Origin: CAZPQN01 sp964588795
GTDB taxonomy: Bacteria > Fidelibacterota > UBA2242
Direction: 5' to 3'
NCBI GenBank assembly: GCA_964588795.1
Contig: CAZPQN010000004.1
Coordinates: 1-64,000 of the forward strand
Length of the DNA stretch: 64,000 nucleotides
Program-made: the position numbers and the translations under genes
The notes under the pieces: generated by a model
What the model was told of the DNA's origin: nothing
Database searches by the model: none
The model's input: only the letters and a program-made list of their open reading frames with translations
Shown here: piece after piece, positions 52,471 to 59,688 of the stretch
Numbering within the stretch: the stretch's first letter is position 1
How the letters are laid out: each line of letters starts with the position of its first letter

Positions 52471-52500
52471 AATGTATTAATAATCGTTTTTTAATGTCAA
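52471..52500 (-). promoter_or_regulatory. Predicted sigma70-like promoter of the TonB/PorV/T9SS operon
   Basis: On the minus strand TTGACA (52495-52500) and TACATT (52471-52476) are 18 nt apart. The spacer is AT-rich. It lies about 70 nt upstream of the TonB receptor ATG at 52402, and a strong AAAGGAGG ribosome site follows. There is no TTTG/TAnnTTTG pair here, unlike several housekeeping promoters of the window. This operon thus seems to use a different promoter form. Confidence 0.65.
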
Positions 52501-52522
52501 GCTTTTTATCGAAGAAACTTGA

Positions 52523-53125
52523 TTATTTCGCCTTGACGGGCAAAATCTGATCAATTATTCCGTAAGCCCGGGCTTCTTCGACTGACATGAAATAGTTCCG
52601 ATCAGTGTCCTTGACAATCTTTTCATAGGGCTGGTGCGTCAGATCGGCTAAGATACGGTTGACTTTGTCCTTCAGACGCACGATTTCACGGGCGTGAATT
52701 TCAATATCACTCGCCTGTCCCTCGACTCCTCCCAGCGGCTGGTGAATCATGATCCGCGAGTTGGGCAGGGCGGAACGTTTGCCCGGCGCGCCGCTGGCTA
52801 ACAGGATCGCCGCCATGCTGGAGGCCATGCCGATACAGATCGTGGCAACCGGTGGCTGGACGTAATTCAGGGTATCCAAAATCGCCAGTCCGGCTGTCAG
52901 CGAACCTCCCGGACTGTTGATATAAAGGTAAATGTCTTTACTGGAATCTTCAGCGGCCAAGAAAAGCATTTGCGCGATGATCATGTTGGCCAGGTGGTCA
53001 TTAATTTCCGATCCCAGGAATATGATACGTTCTTTCAGTAACCGGGAATAGATGTCGTACGAACGTTCACCATGTCCGGTCTGCTCGATGACAAACGGAA
53101 TATACATTTGATCTTTGACCGTCAT
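52523..53125 (-). CDS. clpP: ATP-dependent Clp protease proteolytic subunit
   Basis: A 200-aa serine protease forming the ClpP barrel. The nucleophile is Ser103 in GMASSMAA, the His is H128 in MIHQPLGG, and the Asp lies in the DTDRNYFMS region. YLYINSPGGS is also typical. GAGGAGG lies 6 nt before the ATG at 53125. It follows trigger factor by 11 bp, a conserved order, but clpX, which usually comes next, is absent: the TonB operon follows instead. Confidence 0.97.
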   Translation of the reverse strand: MTVKDQMYIPFVIEQTGHGERSYDIYSRLLKERIIFLGSEINDHLANMIIAQMLFLAAEDSSKDIYLYINSPGGSLTAGLAILDTLNYVQPPVATICIGMASSMAAILLASGAPGKRSALPNSRIMIHQPLGGVEGQASDIEIHAREIVRLKDKVNRILADLTHQPYEKIVKDTDRNYFMSVEEARAYGIIDQILPVKAK

Positions 53126-53136
53126 ACACAGCCTCC

Positions 53137-54411
53137 TCAGGTTAGAGTTGCGGTATGTATTACCTGTTTCTTTTCTTTGATGAATTGTTTTAGGTGCTCG
53201 ATTACCTTGCGGTCGGCAAGGTCCATTTCAACTTCAAGCCGGTTGGCGCGTTTGTGGTAATATTGATCCACCTGCGCCTGCTGGTTCTCCGGAAAACCCT
53301 GGCGGATGCGGGCGATAGCGTCGTCAATTTCGGCCTCACTGACCTGAATCCCGGCCTGTTTCCGGATTGCACGCTGGATCAGATACCAGCGTACATTTCT
53401 TTCCGCCGCCGGACGCCGTTCATCACGGATTTTTTGCTCGTCCAAAGTCTGAGGTTGATTCTTCCGGGAATTTTTTAGGTTCTCAATGACCTTATCCAGG
53501 TACCATTGCACCCGAAATTCAGGCACTTCCAAATCTGCATTGTCAACGAAATAATCGGCGATCGCCCGCGCCAATTCGTCTTCCGCCTGGCGCTGCCAGT
53601 CATTCTGCAGTTTCTCTTCCACTCGTTGGCGAAGTTCGGTATAGGTTTTCAGATCCTTGAAGTGCGCCTGCACGAAATCATCGGTCAGTTCTGGCAGAGT
53701 ATGTTGTTCGACCCGCTTAACGCTGATCGCGTAACGTTGCGTTTGTTTTTTTTCGTTCTCGACGGAAATTTGCACCTCTGCCCCGGCTTGAACCCCCCGC
53801 AGGTTCGCCGCTCCCGGACCGCCAAACATGCCTTCGCCGACCTTGATCAGGCGACCGGGTAACTTGCGTCCCACTAACGGCACTCCCGTTGCGTCCAGCT
53901 CCTGGATATCCGCTAAAAGGTAATGCCCTTCCTGGGCGCCAGTCGTGATTTCCTGAATTTCCGCCGCCTGACCGCGCAAATCTTCCAAGTAGGCATCTAC
54001 GGAGGCGGGATCGACGATATATTCATTACGCACGACCTTAAAACCTTTCTCATAAGGCGGTAAACCCACTTCCGGGTCCATTTCCACTTCCACTTTATAA
54101 ACAAAGGGCTGTTCTTCGTCGTAGTGCAAATCTATTACCTTGAGATCAAGGTATTCCTGAATGCCCTGTTCGGTCAGGGCGCGCGGCAGGGTGTCTTCAA
54201 TGATCCGATTCCCGAACTGGGACTTGACCTGCGGACGTAGCTGGCGCCAGGCCACGCTTTCCGGCACTTTACCGGGACGGAAACCATCCACTTTCAGTCG
54301 CTTTCGCAAATCCTGAAAGATGGCCTGGTACTGGTCAGCGATTTCACTCCATTCCAGATTGACTTGCAGGGTGCGTTTCACCCCACTTAATTTTTCGACA
54401 TCAACTTTCAT
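53137..54411 (-). CDS. tig: Trigger factor (ribosome-bound chaperone)
   Basis: A 424-aa chaperone and peptidyl-prolyl isomerase. The N-terminal ribosome-binding motif GFRPGKVP (about residues 42-49) matches GFRxGKxP. The middle PPIase domain (about 150-250) is diverged, as expected outside proteobacteria. The C-terminal helical arms (about 260-410) hold the client-binding cradle. The start is an ATG at 54411, 34 nt after the tRNA-Leu gene, so both may share one transcript. Confidence 0.95.
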   Translation of the reverse strand: MKVDVEKLSGVKRTLQVNLEWSEIADQYQAIFQDLRKRLKVDGFRPGKVPESVAWRQLRPQVKSQFGNRIIEDTLPRALTEQGIQEYLDLKVIDLHYDEEQPFVYKVEVEMDPEVGLPPYEKGFKVVRNEYIVDPASVDAYLEDLRGQAAEIQEITTGAQEGHYLLADIQELDATGVPLVGRKLPGRLIKVGEGMFGGPGAANLRGVQAGAEVQISVENEKKQTQRYAISVKRVEQHTLPELTDDFVQAHFKDLKTYTELRQRVEEKLQNDWQRQAEDELARAIADYFVDNADLEVPEFRVQWYLDKVIENLKNSRKNQPQTLDEQKIRDERRPAAERNVRWYLIQRAIRKQAGIQVSEAEIDDAIARIRQGFPENQQAQVDQYYHKRANRLEVEMDLADRKVIEHLKQFIKEKKQVIHTATLT

Positions 54412-54445
54412 GCTTTTCCTTTATGAAAAATTTGTGCGCATCACG

Positions 54446-54527
54446 TGCCGCGGGCGAGATTTGAACTCGCACCCCGGGAAGGACTGGATCCTAAGTCCAG
54501 CGCGTCTGCCAATTCCGCCACCGCGGC
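54446..54527 (-). tRNA. tRNA-Leu (anticodon TAG)
   Basis: On the minus strand the acceptor arms are GCCGCGG (54521-54527) and CCGCGGC (54447-54453), with A as discriminator base. The anticodon stem CTGGA/TCCAG holds loop CTTAGGA, anticodon TAG. The T arm GCGAG/CTCGC has loop TTCAAAT, and there is a long variable region as in Leu tRNAs. No CCA is encoded (the sequence goes on ACG). It reads CTA and, by wobble, other CTN leucine codons. Confidence 0.95.
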
Positions 54528-54540
54528 TCAAAAACCACCC

Positions 54541-54572
54541 CAAATTTATTCACCGGCGCGCCACTTTCCAAA
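54541..54572 (-). promoter_or_regulatory. Bacteroidota-type promoter of the tRNA-Leu gene
   Basis: On the minus strand TTTG (54569-54572) and TAAATTTG (54541-54548) are 20 nt apart, an exact fit to TTTG-N19-21-TAnnTTTG. It ends 13 nt before the tRNA 5' end, leaving a leader of about 5-9 nt, which is ideal for a tRNA promoter. It may also drive tig and clpP. Confidence 0.75.
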
Positions 54573-54600
54573 GCCGCGTCACCGGAGTTCGTTCTGACCT

Positions 54601-55878
54601 TTACTTCAGCAAGACTGCCTTGCGGATCAATTTTTGCTCTCCGGAAGTCAGCGCAAAGAAATAAATACCGGAGGGGAGGATCGTTCCGTCGTCGGCCCGT
54701 CCGTCCCAGTTGACCCGGTGATAACCGGCCAAGCGGCGCTCCGCGAGTAACGTGGTGAGTCTCGCTCCGTGGATATCATAAACTTCCATCCGCACGAACG
54801 CGGCCTGGGGCAAGGTAAAATTAATCGTCGTATGCTGGTTAAATGGATTGGGGAAATTGGGAGTTAAACCAAATTTTGCCGGCGCCATGTCCAACTGACT
54901 GAATCCCGAACTGCCAGCTTGCACCATCAGATCCGCCACAGCGGTATCTGTAGTGAGTAAATAGTTGCAGGTTCCATCGAACGCCCAAAAACAGATAACC
55001 GGAAAATGGTATTGACCCGGAACCGCCTGTTTATCAATATCAACAACCACCTCAATCGGCACAATCTCGTATCTTAGAATGACCGGAGCAAGTCTTAAGG
55101 GCCCTGTAGAATTAGCGCTTATCCCGATGACGCCACTGGTGTCCTGCTGGTATTGCAGTGACCATTCATAGGGCAAGGGGACAGCGACACTGCGCAGATG
55201 CAGGATATGCGCTGGATCGGCTATCTCTATCCCGAAGCCCCAGACATATTCATCAACCGATAACTGCAGGCGCCAGGTATGGTTGAGAGACCCAGCTGTT
55301 AGCGTATCCGGCGCGCCATACAGCAAGGCTTGCCCGGTAGAGACCGTCACCTTTCCGGCCAGATTTTGCTCATCAATGAGTTGTCCGGATGTATCTGCCA
55401 GTATCACCTCTTCCAAATGATATTCATAGATACCACTGGGTATCCCAGAGTCAACCGCACATTTTACCGTAAAAAACGGGCTGTATTCCGAAGCGTGACC
55501 AATCTGCGCACCAGTCAGCACAGTATCGAGTCCCAAAATCTTGAGCGAACCATCCGCCTGGCTTCCCGAATATAATTTCCACTGCGGGTTCCAATAAGAG
55601 TAAGAATCCATGGGTCGCTCAACTTCGGTTGGTCGGATAAAACCGTCGAGGGTCGGTACACGGCACTGAAACCCGGCACAGGCGTCGGAAGAGGTCAGTT
55701 TTATCCGCAGGCAGCCCGCGCTGTCAGGCGGCAGAAAACTATTCAAGATGCCAATTTGGCTCTCGGGCCGCAGTACAGCTCTGGTAAGGATGACCGCCAG
55801 AAACATTCCTGCGAGTTTTAAACCCGTCTTGTTCACCACTGTCCGGCTCTTCAGCACGCGGCTATTGACCGGCGCCAT
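54601..55878 (-). CDS. Secreted protein with C-terminal T9SS type A-like sorting domain
   Basis: A 425-aa exported protein of unknown function. The N-terminus has a hydrophobic segment (KLAGMFLAVIL) preceded by basic residues, and the mature part is beta-rich with no recognised domain. The last about 85 residues give the sorting pattern: NFPNPFNQHTTINFTLP, MEVYDIHGARLTTLL, VNWDGRADDGTILPSGIYFF, and a final KAVLLK. The ATG at 55878 overlaps the secA end by 17 bp; a GTG at 55857 would give a more usual signal peptide and is an alternative. No good ribosome site was seen. It sits directly after secA. Confidence 0.8.
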   Translation of the reverse strand: MAPVNSRVLKSRTVVNKTGLKLAGMFLAVILTRAVLRPESQIGILNSFLPPDSAGCLRIKLTSSDACAGFQCRVPTLDGFIRPTEVERPMDSYSYWNPQWKLYSGSQADGSLKILGLDTVLTGAQIGHASEYSPFFTVKCAVDSGIPSGIYEYHLEEVILADTSGQLIDEQNLAGKVTVSTGQALLYGAPDTLTAGSLNHTWRLQLSVDEYVWGFGIEIADPAHILHLRSVAVPLPYEWSLQYQQDTSGVIGISANSTGPLRLAPVILRYEIVPIEVVVDIDKQAVPGQYHFPVICFWAFDGTCNYLLTTDTAVADLMVQAGSSGFSQLDMAPAKFGLTPNFPNPFNQHTTINFTLPQAAFVRMEVYDIHGARLTTLLAERRLAGYHRVNWDGRADDGTILPSGIYFFALTSGEQKLIRKAVLLK

Positions 55879-58800
55879 GGCATTTTTTATACTTCTTTCC
55901 ACTCCCGCAGGGACAGGGATCGTTGCGCCCGACCTTTTCCTCGACATGAATCGGACGCGGGCGGGCACGCTGTCCGTCGCTGGTAAAAGTCTGCTCCGCG
56001 CCCGCATTTCCGGCTTCGAAACCCATGCCCATCGCTTCCGGGTGCATCAGCCGCACGCCACTCGGACGCCGAACCGGATGGGGAGCAGGAGCCGGTCCGC
56101 TGAACTGCGTACGGAAACAGAGCTTCAGGGTCTGTCGGTTAATGGCGCTGATCATCTCGACAAAAGCCTGGAAGGCTTCGCCTTTATATTCGAGGAGCGG
56201 GTCTTTCTGGCCGTACGCCCGCCAGTTGATGCCTTCCTTCAGCTGATCCATCGCGTATAAATGATCGCGCCAGTGCTCGTCAATGGTGCGCAGAGTTACG
56301 AAACGCTCAAAGAAGCGCATCTGCTCCACCCCCAGAACTTTTTCCTTGTTTTCGTAATAATGGACGGCCTTTTCGATGATCAACTGCTTGACAGCGGTCG
56401 TGGTAGTGTTGGACAATTCGCGGACGTGCAGGTCAATTCCTAAGGTGTTCATCAGTTCCGCCCGTGCGTCTTCCCAATTCCACTCCTCGACCGGCAGTTT
56501 GGCATCAAAATACTTGGTAAGAAGTTCATCCGTCCATTCTTCCAGAATATCCAGCACCTCGCGTTTGAGATCGGAACCTTTCAGGGCATAATTGCGCCGG
56601 TCATAGATAATTTCGCGTTGGTGATTCATGACGTCATCATATTCAAGCAAATGCTTGCGGATGCCGAAGTTGCGCTCCTCGACTCGCTTCTGCGCCCGGG
56701 CAATCGAGCGTGTCACCATGCGGTGGGTGATTACCTGCCCTTCCTCAATGCCCAACCGGTCCATGATTGCCGCGATGCGTTCGCTGTTGAACAGGCGCAT
56801 CAGGTCGTCTTCCAAGGACAGGAAAAAGCGCGACTCGCCCGGATCGCCCTGCCGCCCACTGCGTCCGCGCAATTGTAAATCAATGCGCCGGGATTCGTGG
56901 CGTTCGGTGCCGATGATGTACAGACCGTTTACCTCGGTAACGCCTTTCCCCAACTTGATATCGGTACCGCGCCCGGCCATATTGGTGGCGATCGTCACTG
57001 CACTGCGCTCACCAGCCCGGGCGACGATTTCAGCTTCACGTTTATGTTGCTTGGCATTCAGCACGTTATGGGGAATGCCGCGCCGTTTGAGCATCCGGCT
57101 GATGGTTTCCGACACCCCGACGCTGATCGTGCCGACCAACACCGGTTGACCGCGGTGGAAGGCTTCCTCGATTTCCTGCAGGATGGCGTTATATTTCTCG
57201 CGGCGGGTTTTATAGACCTGGTCCTCATGATCGCGCCGGATACACTTTTTATGCGTCGGGATCACGACAACATCTAATTTGTAGATGTCTGCAAATTCGG
57301 CGGCTTCGGTCTCCGCCGTGCCGGTCATGCCCGCGAGCTTGGCATACATGCGAAAATAATTCTGGAGAGTGATGGTGGCGAAAGTCTGAGTCTCAGACTC
57401 GACTTTGACCTTTTCCTTGGCTTCGATAGCCTGGTGCAGACCGTCGCTGTAACGGCGCCCCGGCAGGATGCGTCCGGTAAATTCATCCACAATCAACACT
57501 TTGCCGTCCTGCACGACATATTCGACATCCTTCTCGTAGAGCGTATAAGCCCGCAGGAGTTGGGCGATGTTGTGGTAGCGGTCGGAAATTTCGGAATGGT
57601 GGGCATCCAGCTCGAATTTACGTTTTTCTTTTTCGGTCAGAGATAACTGCGAATCCTCATCAATGCGAATGAGTTCTTCGGCCATATCGGGAATAATCAG
57701 CTCATTGATGCTGATGCCCAACTGGTTGGCTAATTTTTCCTCGCCCTGCGGCGTCAGGGTGATGCTGTGATTTTTCTCATCAATAAAGTAGTACAAATCC
57801 TTGAAGAATTCGTCCTGGCTGATCGAAGTACCGGTTTTCGGATTGGTTAGCAACAGGTAGGCTTTCTCACCGTTCTGCAGCATTTTCTGGTAGCCTGGTT
57901 CTTCTAACAGCTTGCGCAGACGCCGGTTTTTCGGCATGCCCTGCGAGGCTACGAACAACTGCCGACTTAGTTCTTCGCGCTGCTGGTCCTTGATCTGGAC
58001 CGGATCATCGGGAAAGGGCGCCAACAGGCTGGTCACAACCTCACGCTGGTATTTTACCAGGGTCCCCACGGCGGGATTGAGGAGGTCAAATTTCTCGTGG
58101 CGCGAGCTCTGCACCGGGCCCGAAATGATGAGTGGCGTCCGCGCTTCGTCAATCAGAATATTGTCCACTTCATCTACGATGGCATAGTAGAATTCGCGCT
58201 GCACCTGTTCCTCGGAGCTCAGCGCCATGTTGTCGCGCAGATAGTCGAATCCAAATTCGTTATTGGTGCCATACGTGATATCGCAGGCGTACTGCCGGCG
58301 TCTTTCGTCGGCGTCCATATAATTCAGAATACAGCCCACGGTTAAACCCAGTTCGGTGTAGATTCGTCCCATCCATTCGCTGTCACGTTGCGCCAAATAA
58401 TCGTTGACCGTCACGATATGCACTCCGCGACCGGTCAGAGCATTCAGATAAACCGGCATCGTCGCCACCAACGTCTTGCCTTCGCCGGTTTTCATTTCGG
58501 CGATTTTGCCTTCGTGTAACACTATCCCGCCGATTAATTGCACATCGTATGGGACCATGTCCCAGGTGATTTTTTGTTCGGTGACTAACCATTCCTGTCC
58601 GACCAGCCGGCGGCAGGTTTCCTTGACCATGGCGAAAGCCTCCGGCAGGATCGTGCGCAGGTAAGCTTGTTCCTGTTCATTGACAGCCTGGCGGAGCTCT
58701 TCCGGGCTGACTTCGTGCGCACGGGCTTCCTCCGTGGCAGTCTGGCGGATTTGTCGCAATTCCTCCTGGAAAGCCGCCGTGCGGGCGCGCAATTGTTCCT

Positions 58801-58921
58801 GGGGTACATCGCGCAGTTCGGTAAACCACCGGTTTATCTCCGCCACCAGCGGGGTGATTTTTTTAATTTCGCGCTCGGAAGCTGTGCCGAAAAACGCCGT
58901 CAGAAAGGCTGTGATTCCCAT
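55862..58921 (-). CDS. secA: Preprotein translocase ATPase SecA
   Basis: A 1019-aa motor that pushes unfolded proteins through SecYEG. It has Walker A MKTGEGKT, the DEAD-box DEVDNILIDEARTPL, the substrate-binding insert (PPXD), a helical scaffold and wing domain (with IDEHWRDHLYAMDQL), and a C-terminal zinc finger GRNDPCPCGSGKKYKKC (last about 20 residues). There is an insert of about 100-150 residues in the first nucleotide-binding/PPXD region (FDLLNPAVGT...EKAYLLLTNPKTG), as in FCB SecA. The ATG at 58921 is preferred over a TTG two codons earlier. Confidence 0.96.
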   Translation of the reverse strand: MGITAFLTAFFGTASEREIKKITPLVAEINRWFTELRDVPQEQLRARTAAFQEELRQIRQTATEEARAHEVSPEELRQAVNEQEQAYLRTILPEAFAMVKETCRRLVGQEWLVTEQKITWDMVPYDVQLIGGIVLHEGKIAEMKTGEGKTLVATMPVYLNALTGRGVHIVTVNDYLAQRDSEWMGRIYTELGLTVGCILNYMDADERRRQYACDITYGTNNEFGFDYLRDNMALSSEEQVQREFYYAIVDEVDNILIDEARTPLIISGPVQSSRHEKFDLLNPAVGTLVKYQREVVTSLLAPFPDDPVQIKDQQREELSRQLFVASQGMPKNRRLRKLLEEPGYQKMLQNGEKAYLLLTNPKTGTSISQDEFFKDLYYFIDEKNHSITLTPQGEEKLANQLGISINELIIPDMAEELIRIDEDSQLSLTEKEKRKFELDAHHSEISDRYHNIAQLLRAYTLYEKDVEYVVQDGKVLIVDEFTGRILPGRRYSDGLHQAIEAKEKVKVESETQTFATITLQNYFRMYAKLAGMTGTAETEAAEFADIYKLDVVVIPTHKKCIRRDHEDQVYKTRREKYNAILQEIEEAFHRGQPVLVGTISVGVSETISRMLKRRGIPHNVLNAKQHKREAEIVARAGERSAVTIATNMAGRGTDIKLGKGVTEVNGLYIIGTERHESRRIDLQLRGRSGRQGDPGESRFFLSLEDDLMRLFNSERIAAIMDRLGIEEGQVITHRMVTRSIARAQKRVEERNFGIRKHLLEYDDVMNHQREIIYDRRNYALKGSDLKREVLDILEEWTDELLTKYFDAKLPVEEWNWEDARAELMNTLGIDLHVRELSNTTTTAVKQLIIEKAVHYYENKEKVLGVEQMRFFERFVTLRTIDEHWRDHLYAMDQLKEGINWRAYGQKDPLLEYKGEAFQAFVEMISAINRQTLKLCFRTQFSGPAPAPHPVRRPSGVRLMHPEAMGMGFEAGNAGAEQTFTSDGQRARPRPIHVEEKVGRNDPCPCGSGKKYKKCHGAGQ

Positions 58922-58950
58922 TTCCAATTAGTCCTGTTGTTGCCGGTAAT

Positions 58951-59475
58951 TCATGATTTGTCGGTGTTGTTTGGCCGACCGGATTTCCTCTTCTTCCGGA
59001 TCCGGGGTTTATGACGCTTATGCTCTGATTCCTCGCCCGGTCCCGGCAGGGACAGCTTATGTACGATCTGCTCACTGATCTGGTGCAGGACAGCATCCAA
59101 AATGCCGTTGACAAAGGCGCTGCTGTCGTCGGTCGAGTATTTTTTAGCTATTTCGATAGCTTCAGAAATCGAGACCTTGGGTGGAATATCGTCGAAATAC
59201 AGAAATTCAGTGATCGCCATGCGGATTATCAGGCGATCGATGATGGCGATCCGCTCAAAGTCCCAGTTCTGGGACTTATTTCTGATGAATTCATCAATCT
59301 GAGTTTTGTGGATACTGGCAGTCGTAAAAAGGGCTCGGGCAAAAACACGTAACTCTTCCGCCATCTTCATGGCGTTGATCACATCATTTTCGACCTGAGC
59401 GATAGAATACCCGGTCATTTCCTCCGCATACAAAGCCTGCAGAGCAATTTCACGGGCGGTGCGTCTTTCTCTCAT
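58951..59475 (-). CDS. nusB: Transcription antitermination / rRNA processing factor NusB
   Basis: A 174-aa all-helical protein. It has the RRTAREIALQALYA start, DRLIIRMAITEFLYFDDIPPKVSISEAIEIAKKYST and FVNGILDAVL, all typical. The C-terminal tail of about 30 residues is basic and disordered. The start is the ATG at 59475 with AAGGA about 11 nt upstream; a TTG nine codons earlier is rejected. It is followed after 29 bp by secA. Confidence 0.95.
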   Translation of the reverse strand: MRERRTAREIALQALYAEEMTGYSIAQVENDVINAMKMAEELRVFARALFTTASIHKTQIDEFIRNKSQNWDFERIAIIDRLIIRMAITEFLYFDDIPPKVSISEAIEIAKKYSTDDSSAFVNGILDAVLHQISEQIVHKLSLPGPGEESEHKRHKPRIRKKRKSGRPNNTDKS

Positions 59476-59513
59476 TTTCAGGTGATTCCTTAACCATAAC
59501 AAATAACATTGCT

Positions 59514-59544
59514 CAAATTTACACTATTTTCTGCTAATTAGAAA
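59514..59544 (-). promoter_or_regulatory. Bacteroidota-like promoter of nusB-secA
   Basis: On the minus strand TTTC (59541-59544) and TAAATTTG (59514-59521) are 19 nt apart; the second box is exact and the first differs by one base from TTTG. The predicted transcript start is about 59507-59511, about 35 nt before nusB. It lies back to back with a similar promoter for the plus-strand gene. Confidence 0.5.
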
Positions 59545-59600
59545 TTGCAGGGCTTATTCGCCAGGTAGCGCTGACCACCGTGACTCTCACCAATATTTCA

Positions 59601-59633
59601 GTTGGCAAACCAAAGAATTTTAAGGTAAATTTG
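59601..59633 (+). promoter_or_regulatory. Bacteroidota-like promoter of the NagB/PIG-L gene
   Basis: GTTG (59601-59604) and TAAATTTG (59626-59633) are 21 nt apart; the second box is exact and the first has one change from TTTG. The predicted start is about 59637-59641, about 50 nt before the ATG at 59689. The 213-bp intergenic region (59476-59688) holds this and the nusB promoter and nothing else recognised. Confidence 0.5.
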
Positions 59634-59688
59634 CGCACTATTTGATATTCCATTCTTCGCCAAATAACCTATGGGAAGGATTTTCTCG

